The translations under genes and the position numbers were made by a program. 64,000 nucleotides of DNA from Phaeosaccion multiseriatum (Eukaryota; Ochrophyta, other classes), in NCBI GenBank assembly GCA_965112735.1, contig OZ218958.1:62001-126000 (forward strand). Direction: 5' to 3'. Position 1 is the first letter of the stretch. Each line of letters begins with the position of its first letter. The notes under the pieces are model-generated. The model ran no database searches. It was given only the letters and a program-made list of their open reading frames with translations, and had not been told where the DNA came from. Shown here piece by piece: positions 1 through 10,900 of the stretch.

Positions 1-38
<38 letters not shown>

Positions 39-43
39 TAGAC

Positions 44-78
<35 letters not shown>

Positions 79-79
79 T
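1..79. repeat. (GACA)n microsatellite
   Basis: Tetranucleotide GACA repeated with two GATA variants from the first base of the window. It lies beyond the last visible exon of the leftward glycosyltransferase gene, probably in its next intron. Confidence 0.95.
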
Positions 80-112
80 GGCCGGCTTGCTTTAATGCAG
101 GCACCCCCTCAC

Positions 113-2880
113 CTTGAACACCTCGAAGGTCTGCGGGCTCTTGGGTGAGACAGACCAGTCCGCGTACGTCAGCCTCCTCCGCAGGACGCGGTCCTCCCAC
201 TCCTCCTTCTCCCCCGCCTTCTCCTCCCCCCCCTCTCCCTCCTTGCCCTGCTTCTCCTCGTCCTGCTGCTGTGCCACCAGCTGCTCCCCCTTGCCTTGCC
301 CCTCCCCATCGCCGCCCCCCTGGGTCTGGTCTCTCGGCCCTTTGATCTCCCCGAGCAGCGCCAGGAGGGTGGGGAGGTACATTTCGTCTGAGGCGGAAAC
401 CTTCGACATTAGGCTGCTGCACGTGTCTCTCCCGAGCACCTTGGGCACACGCAGGATGTCCTGGGCCACACACACACACACAGACATACATACATACACA
501 CACATACACACACGCGCATACGGACGCATACGGACGCACAGGAGAAAGAGGCATCAGAGGCACAACACACGTACACAGTCACCAACAGCTGTCTGGCTGC
601 TGTCTGGCTGCTGTCTGGCGTGCGAGTCCGCCTACAGAAGAGGGGGAGAGCTCTTCCATGCCCATGCCCATAAGCCTCAACTCAATCCCTGCCTCCCGTT
701 CCTCCCATACCTGCGCGTGTGCCCTTGTGAGGGCCACCCACTGGTCCGCCTTCCACACGCTCTCGGCGGGCACGGCCTTGCTCACCTGTCGGAGGCGAAC
801 GTGCAGGGGAGCAGAGCGGGGGGGTTAGTCACAGTTGGCGCTCAACTTAGAAAGGCGAATTCAGCACCCAAGGCTGGGACCAGTGCGGTACCTTTCCCCA
901 CTGCAGCTGGGCGGCGTAACCGTTCTCGGGCTTGTTGCTGGAGGGGGGGGGGGGCAAGACGGCAAGAGAGAGGGAAGCCGATGAGAAGAGGGAGCGGATA
1001 AAAGCCGGGGGGGGGGGGAGCTCTCCACGCAGTGAGCCACACGTAAGCTTACGTGAAGGTATGAGATGTGAATTGACTCACTCCTCACTCACTCACTCAC
1101 TCACTCACTCACTCACTCACCGGTAGTTGAGCCAGCTGGCCTCCTGCTGCCACAGCTGCCAAGCAGCCTGCGCACGTCAGCCATAGCCACAGACAAAGGG
1201 TAGGGGGGGGGGAGGCCGGGCATTGCAGCAACAGCCAGAGGGGGGGCGGGCAGGGCGGTCACCGAGAGGAAGGCACTAGACGGATGGATGGACGGGTCAA
1301 GCAATATGCGCCAAGTCAGAGGCATTACGACCGGACAACGAGAGACGGCGGACCGTCTCAAGGCCCTGGAAGGCAGCAGACGGTCGAGACCTTCACTCAC
1401 GCACACGCACGCACACACGTACACACCAACAAACATAGTCCCCCATATCCACACACCCACACACCCACACCCACACCCCCCGCTTACCTGTCCCAGCGAT
1501 ACCACGGGCAGGCAAGACTCTGACGCGAACACTATGCGACCGACCTGGGCAGAGGCATATGGGCAGACGAGAGGGACGACAGAGGATGGCTCGTCAGTGC
1601 ACCCAGGGACTGAGACAAGTGAAACGACACGGAGTGAGACTGAGACAAGTGAAGGAAACTGAGATATTATGATAGGAGAGTGGCTCACGCGGGTGGCGAT
1701 TTCAGTGAGTGAGTGAGTGCGTGAGTGAGTGAGTGAGTGCGTGAGTGAGTGAGTGGCCTCGACGGGCCGGGCGGCGCACCCGCTCTCCGCACCAACCTCG
1801 GGGTCCTTTAGGGCTTGCTCCATCAGGTCCAGCATGGCCCGAGTGATCTCTATCGAGCCCCACTTGGGCCTGTAAGTGTGGCCCAACAAGCGCTCCTGAG
1901 GGGGCAAGGAGAGGAGAGGAAAGGGGCGGGCGGAGGGGAAGTCGTGTCATCTTCAGCACTCCTCCTTCGGCAGGGCACGACAGGATGTGATGATTCGAAG
2001 TCATGCCATCGATCGGTCAGAGAGGAAGCGAGCGAGAGCCCCTGTCACTTTCAGCGGGTGCTGCCCTCGGCTCTGCTTGCTCCCACCTCCCTCTCCGTTT
2101 ATTAGACCTGAAACCAATACCAATGGGACAGCTTCCCTCTCGACACCGTACCTTCACCCAGGGGGAGGTGACCTTCTCAGGTAGCTTGGCGTGTACCCAC
2201 ACGCGCACGTCCACACAGCCCCCCGCGGTGCCCTCCGCGTCCTCCATCCACTCCCTCCACAGCGGCTCGTGCGGCAGCTGAAGGAGTTGGGGGAAGGGTG
2301 GAGGGGTGGGGGAGGGGTCAGCGGGTGGGACGGTCAGTCCAGTCCGCCAAGAGGGAAGAGGGAGACGAAGGGATGTTCAGCAAACAGAGCTGCGACCCTC
2401 CTGGGGATTAACAAGGGTTTAAGAAGGCCGAGTTACGCCCCTCCACTCACTCACGTTGTCTATGCTCAAGATGAGCAGGGCCACGACGAGCTTGCCCTCT
2501 CTGCTCCGTCGGGAGGGGAAGGCTGCAGAGGCTTTGCGCTGGGCGCTCCGCCGAGCCTGCACCTTGGCGCTGCTCGGGAAGGCGGTAAGGCGGCGCAATG
2601 ACAAGAGGGGGGGCGAGAGGAGAGCAGGAGGGGAAAGGGGGGGGGAGGGTCGGACGAGAGACAAATGCCCAAGCCAGAGCGAGCGTCCCGACCACAACAC
2701 ACACCATCGCCCAGGACAGGACCCGAGGACCTACATTGCGGCCTTGATCTCGTTCTTCATCTTGTCGTCCTGCGAGGTGGGGATCTTGCTCCTGTCCTGC
2801 TGCATCTTGACGATGGCCTCTCTGTCCACCGCCTTCTTGGCGTGGCTGAGCAGCTCCAGCTGCTGAGAGAAGAGATCCAT
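113..2880 (-). CDS. Core-2/I-branching-type glycosyltransferase (GT14 family), 3' end outside window
   Basis: Nine exons on the minus strand: 2735-2880, 2455-2569 (or to 2572), 2152-2277, 1797-1895, 1488-1544, 1121-1167, 892-937, 711-785 and 113-460. Phases agree at every junction, and a GT donor after 113 shows the gene continues off the window. The family (Pfam Branch) transfers beta-1,6-N-acetylglucosamine or related sugars in the Golgi. Matching landmarks in order are the opening strand LVVALLILSIDN, PLWREWM...VRVWVHAK, HTYRPKWGSIEITRAMLDL, the acceptor-loop-like VFASESCLPV, the basic QWVALTRAHAQ, and the late block DEMYLPTLL...RRRLTYADWS with SPKSPQTFE. Exon 9 carries a Q/E/G-rich insert of about 45 residues between the last two motifs. 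The ATG at 2880 is in frame, but these proteins are usually type II membrane proteins and no membrane anchor is visible, so an upstream first exon may be missing. Acceptor specificity cannot be told. Confidence 0.82.
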
Positions 2881-3245
2881 GGGAAAATCTTTAAAATCCC
2901 TCTCTTAAGAAATCAAGTACCTCTCCTGCCCTGAAGAACAGCAGGCCCGCTCCTCCTCCACGCCGTCCTCCTCCTCTTCTCTCTCGCTGCTTATGTATTC
3001 GCTTTTGTGTGTATTGTTTGACTGGGCCGTGCTGTTCCCCCCTCGCAGTTTCAATTTTTCTCCGCCCCTTCACAACCTCTCTCTGACGCTGGGCCGTCGA
3101 GCCCGATTTCTCCATCGTAGAGCTACACAAAGAGCAAGGACTTCACTTCCCTTCTCACGCCTGAAGGCCAAGGCCCCGATGAGATAAGATGACGGAGGGG
3201 GCTTAGCTGCAGGCATCAAATAGGCACAGGGGGCAGAGATAAGTG
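2881..3245. promoter_or_regulatory. Divergent intergenic region
   Basis: Lies between the leftward glycosyltransferase and the rightward ADP-ribose diphosphatase gene. It probably holds both promoters and perhaps an upstream glycosyltransferase exon (minus-strand reading is open over 2891-3130 but low in recognisable content). No TATA-like or other defined element stands out. Confidence 0.4.
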
Positions 3246-6200
3246 ATGGTCAAAAAGAAATTGGGGGGCAGCAAAAGACATCGACTGTGCCTTCCCCTCT
3301 GTGCGGTGGTGGGCTGCGCTCTGCTCAGTGTCAGTACTGTTCATGGATGGGTGAAGGGCTCAAATCCCAGCAAAGTGTGCAGTAGAGAGATGAGCGGGAA
3401 GGGGATGGACATGAAGGGACAAAGCAGTGATGCGAGCAGCGAGAACAGCAGCAGCATGGGGAGGAGGCGGACTCGAGTATCCGCGGCAGCGACTACAGGA
3501 GAGATAGATAGGAGGAGGCCGGTTTGCAGGCACGTATATCTCTCTCTCTCTTCGCTGCGTGTCCTTGACTGTCTCGAAGGTGTTGCGCGCTTTTGCCGCC
3601 ACTTTCTTTAGGTAGAAGGGGCCCGATGCTTAGACATCGACTGGCCCTGGAGGGGCCATAGATAGGTGTCCTTTTTCGCTCGCTCTGTCTACAGATAGGT
3701 TAAGTGTCCTGTCTCGCTCGCTCTGTCTATGAGGGCAAGAGGAGACAAAGGTCTCTAAACTCGTGTGCGCTGTCTCTGCCTCTCCGCCTGCCTCTTCCCT
3801 CCCTCTCGTCATCCACGTGTCCTCTCCCTACCCTCCCTACCCTCCCCCTCTCTCTGTGTCCAGGTTCGGTGTGATCTCAGACGTGCAGTACGCCGATCAC
3901 GACGTGGGAAAATGCTTCAATGGCAAGGGGAGGTATGTGCCATCTGTGTAGAAGGAACGTCCTGTCATTCTCCTGGGGGCTGTTAGGGAGAGGAGACCTC
4001 AAGTGCTTCCCTCGCTTCGCTTCGGTCTTGACCTCACCTCAGAGAGATGGAAAGGAAGGTACCATAGGAAACGAGGGCACTCATGTGGAGGCAGTGGAGT
4101 ACTCTAACGTCCTCGGCTCTATTCCGAAATGTCCCACAGGTACTACAGAGCGGGGCTGGAAAAGCTCCAAAAAGCCTATTACGACTGGGAGGCGCGCAAT
4201 GTGAGGATACGATACGGCTTGTGATTGATGCTCGACCTCCTTACAGTATGCCTACTGTACTGCTTGTACTGCTTGTGCTGCGAGTGTCTACTGCTGCTGC
4301 CTACTGTTAGGCCTATACGAGGAGGAGGCTACCGCAGCTTCTGCTTGGCTCCACTCCACTAACTGAAGTGGCCTGCTCTGTGCCTGGTGCCTAAACTCTC
4401 TCTCTCCAGGTGGACTTCTCAGTCCATCTGGGCGACATCATCGACGCGGTGAACGTGCACATCAAAGAGGAGGAGGCAGCGCTGGAGCGCGTGTTGAGCG
4501 TCATGGCAAAGAGTCACGTCAAGACACACCACGTCCTGGGAAATCGTGAGTAGTGCAATTGTGGTGCTGTGAGTAGGCCCCCCACCCCGCCCCCAAGCAA
4601 CAGTCTTGCCAAGCAACAGTCTTGCCAAGCCCGTCTTGTCAAGCCCGGCCGTGTGCCTGCCGTGTGCTGCTTTGCACGGCCTGACCTCTGACCCTTAAGT
4701 GCCATCGTGTCGTACCCTCCCCCATCTGCTGCCATCCGCGGATGATCCCCAGACGAGCTCTACGCACTACCCAGGAAGCACCTCAACACAAAGCTCGGCA
4801 TCCACTGCCCCGAGGTGAGAAGGAATGAGGCTAAGGGAGGCTGACGGAGGCTGAGGCTCCTCGTGAGCCCCTCTGAGGACGGCCCTTCCCTTCCCTTCCG
4901 ATATGCCGAGCGATGGATGCTGGATGCCCTCCACCTCCCTCGCCCTCTTCCCCCTTCCCCTTGCCTGTCCCTTGCTCTTGATCTTGCTCGTGCTTGCTCT
5001 TGCTGCCTCTCTCTCACGAGCTCTGTCCCATGGCTGCGCTCCTGTCCTCAAGGAGAGCCTCTGCTCGTATTACTCAGTGACGGCAGGGGAGGGCAGCGTG
5101 CGCCTCGTCATGCTCGACACTTACGACGTGTCCGTTGACGGCCGCCCTGAGGACCACCCCAAGGCGCAGCAGGCCAGGCACATCCTAGACCAAATAAACC
5201 CTAACGAGTAAGTCATTGAGGCTGTCTGCGTCAGGCCATATGTGCGTCCATTGCTGTTGCCAAGCGCCTCGTAGACGTAGTGTGGTGTGGTGTGGGCTAC
5301 GCACCCACTCGCACTCACTCGCACTCACTCACGCCCCGCCCCCTCGTTTCCCCTGCAGGAACAAGAACTGCCCCATCGAGCTTCAAGGCAACATGCGGCG
5401 CTTCGTCAAGTTCGGGGGCGGCGTGGGTCAGGTACTCGACAGCGCGACATTCTGCATCGATGCCGACATTCTGTGTCGATACCGACATTCTGTGTGTTGT
5501 TGCCAGTGCAGAGCTTGCTAGCAACCTACCCTGCTACACTGCGCTGGCGTCCGCCTTGGCTCCCATGCCCGTATGCCTGACCTTCCTTGACTTGCCGTGT
5601 CCTATGGCCCTTCCCTACCCTTCCCTACCCTACCCTGCCCTCGCTGCTCTGCCCATATGCCTGCCTCAGTTCCAGTTGCGGTGGCTTCGGTCGGTGCTTG
5701 CTGACGCTCGCCAGTTGGGGCAGCAGGTGGTGATATGCAGTCACCAACCCCTTGATCCTGAAGTCGTGGACCCTATCTGCGTGTGCTGGAATTACGATCA
5801 GGTGAGGTAAAGAGGGATTCGGTGGGTCGGAAGGCAGGGAGGGTCAGCAACGGTCGGTAGGCAGGGAGGGAGGGTCAGCAGCGGCGAGGGCAAGGGCAGG
5901 GCAAGGCAGGGGTCTGATGTGATGAGAGGGCTGCCGCGGTTACAATTGAGCATATGATACGTCTTTCGAGTGATTGAATGAATGGCTTCTCGAACGATTG
6001 AATGAATGACTTCTCGAATGATTGAATGAATGGCTTCTCGAATGATTGAATGAATGGCTTCGCTTCTCGACACTTCCCTGATGCAATGGTGCGATGCTGC
6101 GACATGAAGTGAAGTGCTGCCTCCTCACTCACGTACGCGTCGCACTGCCCGACTCCCCCGTGCCATGGATGGCAATGGATGGCAATGGATGGCAGGTGAT

Positions 6201-7073
6201 GGCGGTGGTGCACGAGTACAGCGACACCGTGTTGGCCTGCCTCTCTGGCCACGCTCACCAGGTGCGTGGAGGGTCTTGCCCTGGGCTGGGGCCTTGCTCT
6301 TGCTTGGGACTGGGCTGGGGCCTTGCTCTTGCTTGGGACTGGGGCGTTTGCTTCGGTCCGTCCCTCCCATCAGAGGAGAGGACGTGTTTCTCTTCCTCTG
6401 CCTCTATGCCTCTAGTATGTGGGTGGGTGTCACGGTCTTCTCATCCCTCCTCACCCCCTCCCTCCCTCCCTCCCTCCTCAAACAACGCATTACAGGGAGC
6501 GAAGCGCGTTGACGAGAAAGACATCCTCCACTACGTGTGTGAAGGTGAGGAGTACGGATTCAGTGTATTAGACCCTACCCAAGACCACTAAAAGTCGAGA
6601 TCGAAATGATTACTCGAGATGGAATCCTTGACCTTGACTGCAGGGCACAATGGTCTGTGTGAGCTGACACGCGCCCACACACGCGCCCACACACGCGCCC
6701 ACTCCCTTCTCCTTCCCACTCTCATCGACTCTCAGGCGTCATAGAGACCAAGACAAAGGCGTGTCACGGCACGGTGGAGGTGGGGGGGGGCTGGATCAGA
6801 GTCTTGGGCAGGGGCTCGGTGGCGAGCGTGGAGCATCTGAAAGCAGCCAGCGTAGTGGGAGGGGGGGAGGGAGAGGATGGGGAGGGAGAGCCAGTAGAGG
6901 GGAAAATACACAGCGAGACGCCAGTAGAGGGGCATGAGCCGCCAGTAGAGGTGGAACAGACCCGCAAGCTATCCAGCAAGAGCGCTGGGGGGGAAGAGGA
7001 GGAAGAAGAGGAGAAGGACGAGGACGAGGAGGAGGAGAAGGAGGGAGAGGTGAAGACGCGCAGGAGGCGCTGA
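3246..7073 (+). CDS. ADPRM: Mn-dependent ADP-ribose/CDP-alcohol diphosphatase (calcineurin-like phosphoesterase)
   Basis: Exons 2-11 are firm: 3864-3932, 4140-4200, 4410-4545, 4753-4814, 5053-5207, 5359-5431, 5670-5801, 6196-6261, 6496-6544 and 6736-7073, all phase-consistent. They carry the whole metallophosphoesterase signature of this family: FGVISDVQYAD, HLGDIID, GNHELY, SHQPL and SGHAHQ, i.e. the Asp/His/Asn metal ligands of the bimetal centre. The enzyme hydrolyses ADP-ribose and CDP-choline or related CDP-alcohols. The start is tentative: ATG 3246 opens a basic-then-hydrophobic leader (KKKLGGSKRHR then LCLPLCAVVGCALLSVS), which looks like a signal peptide or anchor, but I could not place its donor site; the junction must supply two bases before 3864. 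The C-terminus after VEHLKAA is an acidic E/K-rich tail of about 75 residues ending in RRR, absent from typical family members. Confidence 0.88.
5967..6062. repeat. 24-bp minisatellite in an intron
   Basis: Four near-identical units of CGAATGATTGAATGAATGGC plus TTCT, inside the intron before the exon encoding the GHAH motif of the diphosphatase gene. Confidence 0.9.
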
Positions 7074-7324
7074 AGAGAGCGCAGCGCAGCAAGAAAGAAA
7101 AGCGCAAGCAGCGAGGATAGAGGATGGTTGATGCAGGAGACACAGGCAGGGGGGAAATACCCTCCCTCACCCCCCCGGTCAGTGACCATCTTTAATTAAA
7201 GGCGAGGACCCTCTTTATTTAATTGGCACTCTATTCGGCTCCAGACACGCCTATGGTAGCGCCTAGCGGCCTAGCGCTTAGCGGCCTAGGCTTATTGTTT
7301 TGGGAAATTAGGCGGCCTACATGA
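7074..7324. other. Intergenic stretch with CTAG/GGCC-rich short repeats
   Basis: After the diphosphatase stop there is a short spacer with a TTAATTAAA run. At 7258-7320 several copies of a GCGGCCTAG-like word lie just left of the inverted-repeat element. A similar GGCCGCTAG cluster precedes the second element copy near 26716-26800. No gene seen. Confidence 0.5.
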
Positions 7325-7499
7325 TCGACCCCTGACACACTATCGCCCACATTCTCGATAGCGCGCTATCGATAGCGGATAGCGTGCCGGCTGGCGCCGG
7401 CCGATAGCGGATAGCGCGCCGGCTGGCGCCGGCCGATAGCGGATAGCGCGCCGGCTGGCGCCGGCGATAGCGGATAGCGGATAGTGTGTCAGGGGTCGA
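7325..7499. mobile_element. Short terminal-inverted-repeat (MITE-like) element, copy 1
   Basis: A 175-bp element. Its ends are inverted repeats: TCGACCCCTGACACACTATC at the left and its reverse complement at 7480-7499. The core is three tandem units built from GCCGGCTGGCGCCGGC and GATAGCGGATAGC words and is itself highly palindromic. The hexamer ACATGA flanks both sides (7319-7324 and 7500-7505), as expected of a target-site duplication. It encodes no protein, so it would be non-autonomous. A second copy lies at 26804-27048 in opposite orientation. Confidence 0.8.
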
Positions 7500-7810
7500 A
7501 CATGAAAAGAGGGAAAAGAGAAAAGAGGGAAGAAATTTTAGTTTCCAGGATACGTACCTAAGAGTAATTTTCTCCTCTTCCACCTCCCTCGCGTGGACGA
7601 CTCTGATTCTTCCCATCGCAGCTCGTAGAGGTCTCCGGCAAGCAGGGGCAGCGACGGGAGCGGCGGAAGAGCCGCAGCCGCAAGCCGCAGGGGCTCACAA
7701 GGCCCCTCCCCAGCATTTCAAAGGCAGTCTCTCAGGGAAGTGTGACCAGCCCTGGCAGCAACAGCTGCCGAGGAAGCAGTAGTAGTGAAGGAAGCGATAG
7801 AGGAGACAGG

Positions 7811-7906
7811 TAATTGGCGATAGAGGAGGCTGCAATTGGTGACAGAGGAGGCAGCAATTGGCGATACAGGAGGCAGCAATTGGCGATACAGGAGGCAGCA
7901 ATTGGC
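7811..7906. repeat. 22-bp minisatellite upstream of ORC4
   Basis: About four to five degenerate copies of CAATTGGCGATACAGGAGGC plus AG just before the likely ORC4 start codon. The unit resembles the CAGTTGGTGATACAG word found elsewhere in the window. Confidence 0.8.
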
Positions 7907-7947
7907 GCAAGAGAGCCGCTTGGGTAGACGTAATTGCAACGACAGGC

Positions 7948-10900
7948 ATGGATACGGCCACGGGAATCACGTCAGGAACAAAGACAGGGTCTGCGACGAA
8001 AAGCTCTCCGAAGAAAAGCTCTCCGAAGAAAGGAAGAGGCTCTCCCGCGGCCAAGAAGAGGCCCAGGTCAGACGCATCAGACGCATCATCTGCATCCCCC
8101 TCGAGCAGGCATTGGAACGGCCAAGCAGGCCCTTCTACTGAAGCGAGTTCCCGGGGGATGGCAGTGGATGGAGGGGTGGGAGATGGAAGCAGGCTGCAGA
8201 GGAAAAGCAGCGGAAGGCTCCAAGGCTCCCGTGCTGCAGCAACCTCCCCCCCCTCCCGTCTGAGTGCCTCCCGCCTCAGTGGCGCAGAGGCGGACCTGTT
8301 CTTCTCCACAAGCTCCCCTGCAGCCTCTACAGCCTCGCCTGCGTCTGTGGGCAGCGGCAGCCCCAAGTCCCCCAAGTCCCCCCCTTGCAGCGCGTCACGC
8401 AAGAGGCGCAGGCAGGGGGAGGGAGAGCGTCGGGAGGAGGGGAAGGAGGAGGGGAAGGAAGAGCACAGCAGTGACTCGGCCTTTGGTACGGCTAAGGCTC
8501 AACATCGTCGCGGAAACCTCTCTCGAGCCGCAGTGAAGGAGGCCTTCTCGCCCCCCCCGCGGGGAGGTGACGGCAGTTTCAGTGCCAGTGTCAACGCTCG
8601 CACGACTCCCCCGCCGCGTCGCCGCCTCTCTGCGCGTGAGACGAACTCTCCCCACAAGGGAGGAACCACTGCCTCTGCCACTGCCCGTACGCTTCCAACT
8701 ACCCCCTTGGCCCCGATACGCGCTCCGAAGCCTGCCTCGGCGGCGTGCACTCCTCCTCGCTCCCGGGGGGGCGTCTCGCGGAAGGGTGTAAGTCCTGTGT
8801 CTGCTGCTGCGGCTACCCCCCCTGCCCATATGCTTCCACGCGCTGGGGGTGGTCGTGATGAGCGAAGAGGGGGAGGAGGAGGAGGAGGAGGAGGAGGAAG
8901 AAGGCACAATGAGGGCAGCGCTGAGAAGGGCACAGGAAAGAGGACGGGTGGAGAGGGCAGCAACGGTCAAACAGATGCACAGGAGACAAGAGGCAGCAAC
9001 GGTGAAACAGGTGCACAGGAGAGAAGAGGCAGCAACGGTCAAACAGGTGCACAGGAGAGAAGAGGCAGCAACGGTCAAACAGGTGCACAGGAGAGAAGAG
9101 GGAGCGACGGACAAGCTGATGATGAATCCGAAGGCGGCGGAGGTGACTCAGAGTGCTCCACCGCAACGGAGGGGGAGGAGGAGGGGGGGGGGGGGGAGCA
9201 GGAGTGCCGCGACCCCTGTGAGGAATCGAGAGCGCACCCGGGTTGAAAACGGCCACGCGAATGGTGGAAGCATGAACGGCACACGTAAAGCTGGTGCAAG
9301 TACGGACACAGCAGCTGCAAGGACAGACAAGGGGGGGGATAAGGCTGGGCATTTGCATTTGAATTTGCTCGGCCTAGCCTACCCGGCCTCTCCGACGACG
9401 GCCTCTTCTGAGCACTCCGACGACGGCCTGCAGGGCTTGGACGATCTCCCGCCCACACAGCTCGAAGAGGGAGAGGAGGAGGAGGAGGAGGAGGAGGAGG
9501 AGGAGGAGGAGGAGGGGACGGCGGGGCGGGGAGAGGGGGAGGGGGAGGAGGAGGAGGAGGAGGAGGAGACAGAAGAGGAGGAGATGCTGGAGCAAGAGGA
9601 AGGGCACGAGCAGGAGAGGGGTGGGCAGATGGAAGGGCACAATCAGGGTGGGCAGATGGAAGCCGCGGAGGAGGACGGTGACGAGGAGGACGAGGAGGAT
9701 GATGAAGAGGAGGAGAAAGAGGAGCAGAGAGAGGAGGAGAAAGAGGAGCAGAGAGAGGAGGAGAAAGAGGAGCAGAGAGAGGAGGAGAAAGAGGAGCAGA
9801 GAGAGGAGGAGAAAGAGGAGCAGAGAGAGGAGGAGAAAGAGGAGCAGAGAGAGGAGGAGAAAGAGGAGCAGAGAGAGGAGGAGAGAGAGGAGCAGAGAGA
9901 GGAGGAGAAAGAGGAGCAGAGAGAGGAGGAGCAGCTACCTCAAGGCTCATGTGGGGCTGAACCCTCGCCGCCATCGAAGCCGAAAGAGCGTGTGCCCCTC
10001 CCTCTGGCGGCCGAGCTGCAGCGCTGCAGAAGCGTCTTGACAAGGAGATTGGGGTCCTACCGCTGTCCCGTGCCCCCGGGGGGTGGGCGGGGTATTGGCG
10101 CCCCCCTGGGCAGGGAAGCGGAGTACGAGGCGCTGCTGTCTGTACTGGGGCGGACGGTGGTGCACAAGGAGAGCACAAGCGCGCTGTGCATGGGCAGCAG
10201 GGACAGGTGGGTGGGGGAAACGGGCATGAGCATGGGGCACACAATAGGGGGGGGGGCTGAGCTGCTTGGGGGGGGGGCAAGTGAGCCACCCCAAATCCGC
10301 CCGGTGTCTAACCCAAACCCTTGCCCTTGTTCGAGCCCACCCTGAGCCTTATCATAGCCCTGGCACGATACATCTCCTCTCTCTCTGTCTGTCTCTCTCT
10401 CTCTCTGTCTGTCTCTCTCTCCCCTCACACACTTTCCTGCCCTCTCTCCTTCGCCGTGGCTTCCCTCCCTTTGCTTTGCCTTTTGTCCGCTTGCTTCCCC
10501 CTTTCCTCTACCCCGTATGACTGCTTTATCCGCTGCCATCCTCCATCCATCCACTGCCATCTCAGTGGCGTAGTGGAGGTGGTGCAAGCTGTGCTCCGTA
10601 CGCTCAGCGTCAAGGCCAAAGCCCAGGGCGCCACAGTGGGCGGTGTGGAGGGCAGTAAGGCAGTGAGGGTGCGGCAGTCGGCCCCCCCTCCCCTAGTGGT
10701 GGTGCGGCTGAACGGGGCGGTGCAAAGTGATGACTCAGCGGCCTTCAAAGAGATCGTGGCGCAGCTCAGATCCACCGAGTGCGGCAATGTGTCCTTCGCA
10801 GAGTGAGTAGGGAGGGGGGCTGCTTGCTGCGCTTTGCTTTGCTTTGCTTGCTTTGATTTGATTCACACCTTTCCTCTCTCTGTCCGCCCATACGCCTCTC

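Noticed and set aside
3763-3951. Start of the diphosphatase at an in-frame GTG just upstream of the FGVISDVQY block
   Set aside because: No ATG in that frame and a strong acceptor (TGTGTCCAG) immediately precedes the conserved block, so it is an internal exon.
9075-10289. Minus-strand Pro/Leu-rich reading with APLSPPLS repeats
   Set aside because: Antisense shadow of the EEEKEEQR repeat of ORC4.
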